NCBI GenBank assembly: GCA_946549475.1
Contig: CAMNQO010000024.1
Location: 1-14,135, forward strand
DNA: 14,135 bases
Direction of reading: 5' to 3'
DNA from: an uncultured Bacteroidales bacterium
GTDB taxonomy: Bacteria > Bacteroidota > Bacteroidia > Bacteroidales > UBA932
Part shown: one piece after another, positions 8,470 to 14,135 of the stretch
Layout of the letters: each line of letters starts with the position of its first letter
Position numbering within the stretch: the stretch's first letter is position 1
Position numbers and translations under genes: made by a program
Notes under the pieces: generated by a model
Database searches by the model: none
Told to the model about the DNA's origin: nothing
Seen by the model: the letters and a program-made list of their open reading frames with translations, nothing else

Positions 8470-10740
8470 ATGAAAGCCAAATCAATCCTGCTTTTTGCGC
8501 TCGTTGCGCTTACCGCCTGCTCCGTCTTTGACGATGCGGAATATGCCGATATCAAGGAGTTGGTTGCCCGGGAAGACGAATTGCTCGTCTCCGAGGATGG
8601 CGGTGAGGCGACGGTACATGTCTATTCCAACGGAAAGGTGGATGTGACCGTGATGAACTCCGTCGGCGACTGGGCCTGGTGTGACAGGACTTCCTTGGAC
8701 GGCGATGGCGACATTGTCGTCACATTCGAGCCCAATGACGGCTTCCGCCGTATGGTCAAACTGCTGCTTTCGCTCAACGGCGGAGAAAAACACGACACGG
8801 TCTATGTCCGTCAGGAAGGCATCGAGCCCTATCTGGAGTGCGACGCTCCCTATGGCATCGTGGACGGGAGCGAGGAAGGCTGGGCGACATTTTCCCTTTC
8901 CACCAACATCCCCTTGGAAGAAATGACTTCCGTGGTTGACTATCTGAGCGGTGCATCCGGCTGGATAGCCCAGGTCGGGGCCGACCTCGGCGAAGTCGTC
9001 GTCCAGACCCGTCCCAATCCCGGCGACCACATCAGCCGCGCCCGTGTCCGGATGGACTATGTGGACGGTTGGGAGCAAGGTTACCGCCTGGATGTGTTCA
9101 TCACGAGTTCGGACCGCAGCGGCGGATTCGGGACACAGATCAGTTTCTCCGATGCCCGCGGCTATGCCGGTCAGGAAAAAATATCGGACGAAGTCTATAT
9201 CCGCGGTATTGTCGTCAGCGACTGGCACAGCAAGAACATGGCCCTCAATCCCAGTGTCAACTACGACAAGGTCGATGTCTCGCAGAACGACCGTACGGCG
9301 TATCTTCAGAGCGAAGACGGCTCGATGGGTTTCCGTCTGCAGTTCAACGATGCGGCAGACAATGTACTGGTCCAGGGGACACGCCTTTCCCTGAGCCTGC
9401 TCGATGCCCGGGTGATACGGGAGGATGCCCCCGAACGCTACACTATTTCCGCCCTGACCCCTTCCAATATGGTCCGGAGCGAAAAAGGAACGCTGACGGA
9501 AAAGGTCAGGAGCATCGCGTCCCTGACGGCGGCGGACCTCTATACCTATGTCACCATTCCCAACACGGAGTTTGTCTATAAGACCGGCTCCTATACCAAT
9601 GTCTATGAGAACTACACCCTCTCTTCCATCGTCAATGCGATGCTTCCCGGCAACAACAACCGTCTGGACGGATGGGCGGCCCTGCTGATGGACGGCAGCG
9701 GCGCGGCCATCTATGCTCCCGTCAACATGCTCTGTACCTGGCGGCGCAGCGGAGACGGCGTTCCCCAGGGCGTCGGAGATGTCAGAGGCATCCTGGTCCA
9801 CGAAGAGAATCCCCGTTACGGCGACCAGGGCCAGTTCCAGATCCGCGTGCTCGACGAGAGCGGGTTTGCCCAGAACTGGGACGGTGCTTCTGCTTACCGG
9901 ACTTTCGCCAAATGGGACGGGTCTCCCTATCACTACCGCTATGGCCTCTATACTGTCATCAATACCCGTTACGGGGACCCCGGTGTCGGCAAGCGCAACA
10001 ATTCCATCATCCCTTCGGACGATATTTCGGCCTCTTCTCCGACCCCGGCGGCAGAGTTGACCCTTGAAAACAAGAGCATCGGCTCATCGGCCGGCAACTA
10101 TCCCATCGGAAGTTACGATGCCTACTGCAGCAAGGTCGTGACCGCTTCCGGTCCCGGCAACAGGGGCATCGCATCGGGGGACAACAGCGATACCTATCCC
10201 AAGTCCCTTTGCCTCAACACGGAGATCAAAGGCTGGTTTGAGTGGACGGGCGAGCGGATAACCGGCTACAAAGGCCTGGTCATCGAGACCTCGACGAAAA
10301 ACCTGTCCGGCTCCCTGATGGTCTTTTCCTACTCGTTCGATGTGGGCAAAATCTCGGCGGCCACCTCCCAGAACTATCCCGCGCACTGGTGTGTGGAATA
10401 TTCCATCGACGGAGGCGGCAGTTACAAGGTCTGTCCCGATGCCGTGACCGGCAAGGACTATGTCCACCTGCGTTCCCTGCCCTGGTGGGACACCAACATC
10501 GGCGGCATCAAGTATTATACTTGTTCGTCCTGCGGTCTGGGCGCGACCGAACATCTTTCGGTCATTCCTTCCGATGTCTTCGGCAAGGAGAAGGTCCTGT
10601 TCCGCATCCGTCCCTATGATGATACGATGGCCATCTTCCCCATCGACTGGAACGGCAGCATCGAGACGGCTACGGTCCGCCACAACACCACGGCCAACAC
10701 GGTCATCAATTTTGAAAACATCGTAATCCGGTACAAATAA
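8470..10740 (+). CDS. Surface lipoprotein: BACON + DUF5689 + divergent C-terminal beta-sandwich
   Basis: A 756-residue lipoprotein with lipobox LTAC (Cys17) and acidic residues shortly after (SVFDD). Residues about 30-115 are BACON-like (DWAWCDRTS, VYVRQEG). Residues 117-220 are a second beta-domain with the STNIP motif that also occurs in gene 4. Residues about 223-466 are DUF5689: VYIRGIVVSDWHSKNMALNP, NDRTAYLQSEDGSMGFRLQF, YAPVNMLCTWRR and VPQGVGDVRGILVH. Residues 468-756 form a C-terminal domain distantly related to that of genes 1 and 4. It shares PAHWCVEYS (against PVDWAVEYA), a VTGKDYVHLRSLPW-like strand, SDVFGKEKVLFRIRP and the end FENIVIRYK. It has one BACON-like repeat fewer than gene 4. 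It starts 3 bases after the previous stop; the next ATG follows its own stop directly. A binding role is inferred, with a ligand site that probably differs from gene 4. Confidence 0.91.
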   Translation: MKAKSILLFALVALTACSVFDDAEYADIKELVAREDELLVSEDGGEATVHVYSNGKVDVTVMNSVGDWAWCDRTSLDGDGDIVVTFEPNDGFRRMVKLLLSLNGGEKHDTVYVRQEGIEPYLECDAPYGIVDGSEEGWATFSLSTNIPLEEMTSVVDYLSGASGWIAQVGADLGEVVVQTRPNPGDHISRARVRMDYVDGWEQGYRLDVFITSSDRSGGFGTQISFSDARGYAGQEKISDEVYIRGIVVSDWHSKNMALNPSVNYDKVDVSQNDRTAYLQSEDGSMGFRLQFNDAADNVLVQGTRLSLSLLDARVIREDAPERYTISALTPSNMVRSEKGTLTEKVRSIASLTAADLYTYVTIPNTEFVYKTGSYTNVYENYTLSSIVNAMLPGNNNRLDGWAALLMDGSGAAIYAPVNMLCTWRRSGDGVPQGVGDVRGILVHEENPRYGDQGQFQIRVLDESGFAQNWDGASAYRTFAKWDGSPYHYRYGLYTVINTRYGDPGVGKRNNSIIPSDDISASSPTPAAELTLENKSIGSSAGNYPIGSYDAYCSKVVTASGPGNRGIASGDNSDTYPKSLCLNTEIKGWFEWTGERITGYKGLVIETSTKNLSGSLMVFSYSFDVGKISAATSQNYPAHWCVEYSIDGGGSYKVCPDAVTGKDYVHLRSLPWWDTNIGGIKYYTCSSCGLGATEHLSVIPSDVFGKEKVLFRIRPYDDTMAIFPIDWNGSIETATVRHNTTANTVINFENIVIRYK

Positions 10741-13245
10741 ATGAAAAAGTGGATATTCGCCCTGGCTGCCCTCTCCTTGGCCGTCCTTGCATGCAGCAAG
10801 AAAGAAGAAACGCCGGCGGGAGACGCCGCCGATGTACGGCTGACATTGGATGTCGGCATCTCCCTGGACTGGTCTGGCTCGCCCGAAGCGCTGGTCAATG
10901 ACAAGACCTGCAAGATCCGTCTGATCGACGGAAAGCCCACGGTCGGAGTGGACCGGAGCAGTGACGGCAGTTACAATGTCGTCATCCCGGCCAAGGCTTA
11001 TTCCCGTTACCGTTCCAGCATGGTCCTGCCGCCCGCCCAGTTTCCCGGCAGCGGCGGCCAGTCATCCGCCGCATCCATGCCGATGACCGGAAAGGCCCAG
11101 GTGGACGGAAATGACGGCCGGGTCAGCCTCAAGCCTTTGGCGGCCCTGCTCAAGGTCCCTGTCAAAAATGCCGGGGCCATCCGATCCGTGCGGGTCCGTG
11201 ATCTTTCCGGCAAGACGCTCAGCGGCACCTTCCTGCTCAAAAGCGGCGCATTGACGGTGGATGCGAGCGCTCCGGAACTGGATTGGGTGGTACTCAATAC
11301 GGCCGGTGCCGGTGAGGGACTCACCGCTTCCTCCGTCGCCGTCACTTTGCCTGCCGGCAACTATCCCCAGGGACTTGAATTGCGTGTGAGTACGACCGGC
11401 CGCAAAAGTTGTACGGTCACGACCCCGGCCGTGACCCTGAAAGCCGGCGAAACGGCGACGGCTCCCGAAGTGGACTTCTCGACGGTTTCCGACATCCTGT
11501 TTGCCGAGCATTTCGACAACTGCGTCTGGGGCGGAGACCCGATCGGCAGCAAGGACGGTTACGGCCCGGAATCGGGAAAGGACAAAACGGCCTCCCTGAC
11601 CGTCAAGGGAAAGGAATGTGCCTATTATCCGAAGAATGCCGATACGCCCGGAACGGCGTTCTTCAAGACGACCGCCTGGGACACCCGTACCTGGGCCATC
11701 GACAAGGCGCTTGTCGGTAACCTGGGCGTGGACGACTGGGCCGAAATCTATTATATCTGCGGCTATCAGGGCTATATCGGCGGCAATCCCGCCGCCGGCT
11801 ACGGCAACCGTCCGATCCTGCAATTTCCGGCCACATTGGATATACCCCGGCCCAAGGTCGTGGATCTCTCGTTCCGCATCTGCGGCGAGCCCGGCTTCAA
11901 CTGCGGACTCCAGACCTATAGTTCTTCGGCGGAACTCCTGTCGGCGACCATCGACGGCCAGACCATCGATGTCAATCCGAAGACTTCGTCCGACATATCG
12001 ATGGAGACCAGCATCTGGCACAAGTTGCTCACTTTGAAGTCATCTCGTCTTTCCGACGGCAAGTGGCACGAGGTCAAACTCCGTTTCGGCGGATTCGGCG
12101 CCTGGTGTACGATGCAGTTCGTCAGCGATGGCGTCCGCAATGTCAAAAACTGTTTCTATGTTGATGACATCGTCGTCAAAGCCGTGGACAATGAGGCCAA
12201 CCGTTATGCGGACCGTGCGGAGACCGTTTTCCCGACCGATGTCCGCGGACAGGCCGGTGCTGATGTGACCAATCTCCGCCTGACACCCTCCTACTGTACG
12301 AGTTGCAACAACTCCCATATCTATTCCATCTGCCCGGCGAACGGTATGGTCTATATGTGCGGCGGCCTGCCCAGCGATGAAGAAGAATGGGAGCGGGTCG
12401 TCCAGGAAGGACTGGGCTATCTGGAAAAATATGGCAACAAAGGCCGTCTGTGGAGTTCCCACCTGCCTTATGGCGCCCGGGGGACGGAGCGCAACCGGGA
12501 CCTGTGCGTCCCCGACCAGGCCTTGCACGACAAGACGGTCGCTTTCTTCAAGCGTGCCATCGCGGCCATCGCTCCCTTGCATCCGGTCAATGTGCTAATT
12601 CACTGCAACCAGACCTTGCTTTTCAACGACGGTAGCAGCGCTGACTGGATGGTCAGATCCCTCGTGGAAATCGTGCCTGCCGCAGATGCCATCGGTGCGC
12701 ATCTCGTCGTGGAAAACATGTCCTACGGAGTGGGCGCCAGCGCGGCTGTCCTGGCGGACTGCATCGACCGCGCCAACGCCCAGGCGAAACCCAAATATGA
12801 AATCCGTATCTGCATGGATACCGGTCATGCCAACCTCTATCTCAATACGGTCAAGAATGAAGGGACCATCGTGGACTGGGTCAAGACGGCCGGCACGCGC
12901 ATCGGGCATCTGCACATCGACGGCAACCGGGGTCTTCCCAATGTCGTGCGGACAAGCAGCATTACGGCTTATGACGACCATCTGTTCCCGGGCTATGAAG
13001 GCTATTGCTCGGATGCACAGGGCCTTTATTATGACAAAATCGGCCGGGAGAATCTCTGGGGACAGTTCTACTATGCGCTCGTCCATGACTGCCAGTACCG
13101 GGGCCCTTTCAATTACGAACTTTCCACCCACGATTTCGAAGCGATGGGTGAGCGGCGTACGGACCATGTCTGCTGCCCGTGGTCGGTGGCCTACAACTAT
13201 GACAGTTATATCTATCCGGCCTACAAATCTTATCTCGGAAAATGA
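10741..13245 (+). CDS. Exported lipoprotein with C-terminal xylose-isomerase/endonuclease-IV-like TIM barrel
   Basis: An 834-residue lipoprotein with lipobox VLAC (Cys18), then SKKEE. Residues about 25-248 resemble the N-terminal beta-domain of fimbrillin-like lipoproteins (SLKPLAALLKVPVKNAG, LSGTFLL). Residues 250-482 form a jelly-roll-like domain (LFAEHFDNCVWGG to CFYVDDIVVKA). Residues about 510-834 read as an AP-endonuclease-2/xylose-isomerase-like TIM barrel, as in sugar-phosphate isomerases/epimerases. Candidate metal or substrate ligands are His574 (SSHLPYG), His621 (VLIHCNQ), Glu658 (VVENMS), Asp693 and His696 (MDTGHANL), His725 (GHLHIDGNRG), Asp745/His747 (YDDHLFPG) and Glu793 (NYELS). 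The set looks complete, so the barrel may be active. Such enzymes are normally cytoplasmic, so export is unusual; phosphorylated substrates seem unlikely outside the cell. There are twelve cysteines in the barrel region. ATG 10741 follows the previous TAA with no gap. The reaction is unknown. Confidence 0.9.
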   Translation: MKKWIFALAALSLAVLACSKKEETPAGDAADVRLTLDVGISLDWSGSPEALVNDKTCKIRLIDGKPTVGVDRSSDGSYNVVIPAKAYSRYRSSMVLPPAQFPGSGGQSSAASMPMTGKAQVDGNDGRVSLKPLAALLKVPVKNAGAIRSVRVRDLSGKTLSGTFLLKSGALTVDASAPELDWVVLNTAGAGEGLTASSVAVTLPAGNYPQGLELRVSTTGRKSCTVTTPAVTLKAGETATAPEVDFSTVSDILFAEHFDNCVWGGDPIGSKDGYGPESGKDKTASLTVKGKECAYYPKNADTPGTAFFKTTAWDTRTWAIDKALVGNLGVDDWAEIYYICGYQGYIGGNPAAGYGNRPILQFPATLDIPRPKVVDLSFRICGEPGFNCGLQTYSSSAELLSATIDGQTIDVNPKTSSDISMETSIWHKLLTLKSSRLSDGKWHEVKLRFGGFGAWCTMQFVSDGVRNVKNCFYVDDIVVKAVDNEANRYADRAETVFPTDVRGQAGADVTNLRLTPSYCTSCNNSHIYSICPANGMVYMCGGLPSDEEEWERVVQEGLGYLEKYGNKGRLWSSHLPYGARGTERNRDLCVPDQALHDKTVAFFKRAIAAIAPLHPVNVLIHCNQTLLFNDGSSADWMVRSLVEIVPAADAIGAHLVVENMSYGVGASAAVLADCIDRANAQAKPKYEIRICMDTGHANLYLNTVKNEGTIVDWVKTAGTRIGHLHIDGNRGLPNVVRTSSITAYDDHLFPGYEGYCSDAQGLYYDKIGRENLWGQFYYALVHDCQYRGPFNYELSTHDFEAMGERRTDHVCCPWSVAYNYDSYIYPAYKSYLGK

Positions 13246-14111
13246 ACAAGAAACAACTTACGGCCCTGCTGCTTCTGCTGTCCGCCGCCGTGCAGGCGGC
13301 ACCGCTCCATGCCCTCAAGGAACTCTGTCCTCCCGACGACACGCTGCGGATTGCGGGAAGCCTGGGCGTAAGCGGCATCATCATCAGCGACTGTTCCAGC
13401 AAAAACATGGAACTCAACCCCAATGTCAGCCATGCGAAAGTGGATTTGTCGGTCAATGACGCGACGGCCTATCTGGAAGCCCCTGATGCTTCCTGCGGGG
13501 TGCGGATCCGTTTCTCCCGGGCGGCGGAGAATACCCTGCGCCGCTACGATGCGGTGCAGTTGGACCTGGCAGGATGCCTGCTGGTCCGTGAGAGCAATCC
13601 CGACCGCCTGACGATAAAGGATTTCGGGACGAAAAACATCGTGTCCGTCCAGCCGGGTACGGCGGCGGACCTGCCCCGGAAGGAGCGTACGGTCGCCTCC
13701 CTGACGGACGAGGATCTCTACACCTTCGTCACCATCCCCGAGGCGGAGATGGTCTTCAAAGGCGGTACATTCACGGATATTTATGAGCCGTACGGACAAT
13801 ATACACCCGAGATTCACGATGACCCGCTTTCCCACAAGAAGTACTACGATGTCTCGGGCCGGATGGACGGCTGGGCTTCCCTGCTGCGCGACCGGGAAGG
13901 AAGCACTATCTATATGCTTGTCAATCTGCTTTGTACCTGGCGGAGGGATGGCAATATGGTTCCTCAGGGTCTTGGACCGGTCAGCGGAATCGTGGTCCAT
14001 ACGCCCATGCGGCGCTATGGCGGCAATATGGGACGTTACAGTCTGCGTCCCGTCGATCGCAAGGACATCGTCCTGTCCAGGAAACGCAACAGCCCGTGGA
14101 AACACGATTGA
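13242..14111 (+). CDS. Small secreted DUF5689-domain protein (possibly truncated)
   Basis: A 289-residue protein whose start overlaps the stop of gene 6 (ATGA, 13242-13245), a sign of translational coupling. Residues 1 to about 19 are a signal peptide (LLLLLSAAVQA) with SPase I-type cleavage. There is no lipobox, because Cys29 sits in KELC and is too far in. Residues about 35-283 are one DUF5689 domain closest to that of gene 5. Shared elements are SGIIISDCSSKNMELNP (VVSDWHSKNMALNP in gene 5), ND.TAYL, VASLTDEDLYTFVTIP, DGWASLL, MLVNLLCTWRRDG, VPQGLGPVSGIVVH and GRYSLRPVDRKDI. BACON and the C-terminal beta-sandwich are both missing. The protein stops at SPWKHD, just where the sandwich begins in gene 4 (SSNWKDL). 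It could be a soluble periplasmic or released partner, or a shortened gene. The function of the domain is unknown. Confidence 0.86.
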   Translation: MNKKQLTALLLLLSAAVQAAPLHALKELCPPDDTLRIAGSLGVSGIIISDCSSKNMELNPNVSHAKVDLSVNDATAYLEAPDASCGVRIRFSRAAENTLRRYDAVQLDLAGCLLVRESNPDRLTIKDFGTKNIVSVQPGTAADLPRKERTVASLTDEDLYTFVTIPEAEMVFKGGTFTDIYEPYGQYTPEIHDDPLSHKKYYDVSGRMDGWASLLRDREGSTIYMLVNLLCTWRRDGNMVPQGLGPVSGIVVHTPMRRYGGNMGRYSLRPVDRKDIVLSRKRNSPWKHD

Positions 14112-14135
14112 CTGCGTTTCACGGAGCTTTTGCCC

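Noticed and set aside
10741..13245. Treating gene 6 as two genes (a lipoprotein and a separate cytoplasmic isomerase)
   Set aside because: The frame is continuous through the jelly-roll/barrel linker (residues 483-510), with no stop, no ribosome site and no second start of good context.
14112..14135. Possible terminator at the right edge
   Set aside because: No clear hairpin followed by a T-run is visible in the 24 remaining bases.

Overview
This window is a tightly packed, one-direction (+ strand) gene cluster from a Bacteroidota bacterium, most likely of the order Bacteroidales. The evidence is a SusC/RagA TonB-dependent transporter followed by a SusD/RagB lipoprotein, BACON and DUF5689 domains, and lipoproteins with acidic residues just after the lipobox cysteine. 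The DNA looks GC-rich by eye, and codons TTA, CTA and TCA are rare. That would suit a Rikenellaceae/Alistipes-like gut organism, but the genus is a guess.

Layout: (1) 1-845, the 3' end of a large lipoprotein gene that enters from the left; (2) 849-3899, SusC-like outer-membrane transporter; (3) 3917-5599, SusD-like surface lipoprotein; (4) 5620-8466, BACON + DUF5689 + C-terminal beta-sandwich lipoprotein whose last 275 residues are about 84% identical to gene 1; (5) 8470-10740, a second, divergent BACON + DUF5689 + beta-sandwich lipoprotein; (6) 10741-13245, a multidomain lipoprotein ending in a xylose-isomerase/endonuclease-IV-type TIM barrel; (7) 13242-14111, a short secreted protein that is little more than a DUF5689 domain. 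Gaps between genes are 3, 17, 20, 3, 0 and -4 bases, so all seven are probably on one transcript. No internal promoter or terminator is visible, no RNA gene or transposase was seen, and no stretch over 20 bases inside the cluster is non-coding. The last 24 bases (14112-14135) hold nothing recognisable.

Working model (inference): the SusC/SusD pair imports an oligomeric nutrient captured at the surface by a set of related beta-rich lipoproteins, and gene 6 may act chemically on the captured ligand. The layout resembles a polysaccharide utilisation locus, but no glycoside hydrolase, polysaccharide lyase, sulfatase, peptidase or regulator lies in the window, so the ligand is unknown. The most interesting points are the exported metal-site TIM barrel, the duplicated ligand-domain candidate with clustered divergence, and the repeated use of DUF5689 in three architectures, one possibly truncated by a nonsense codon.
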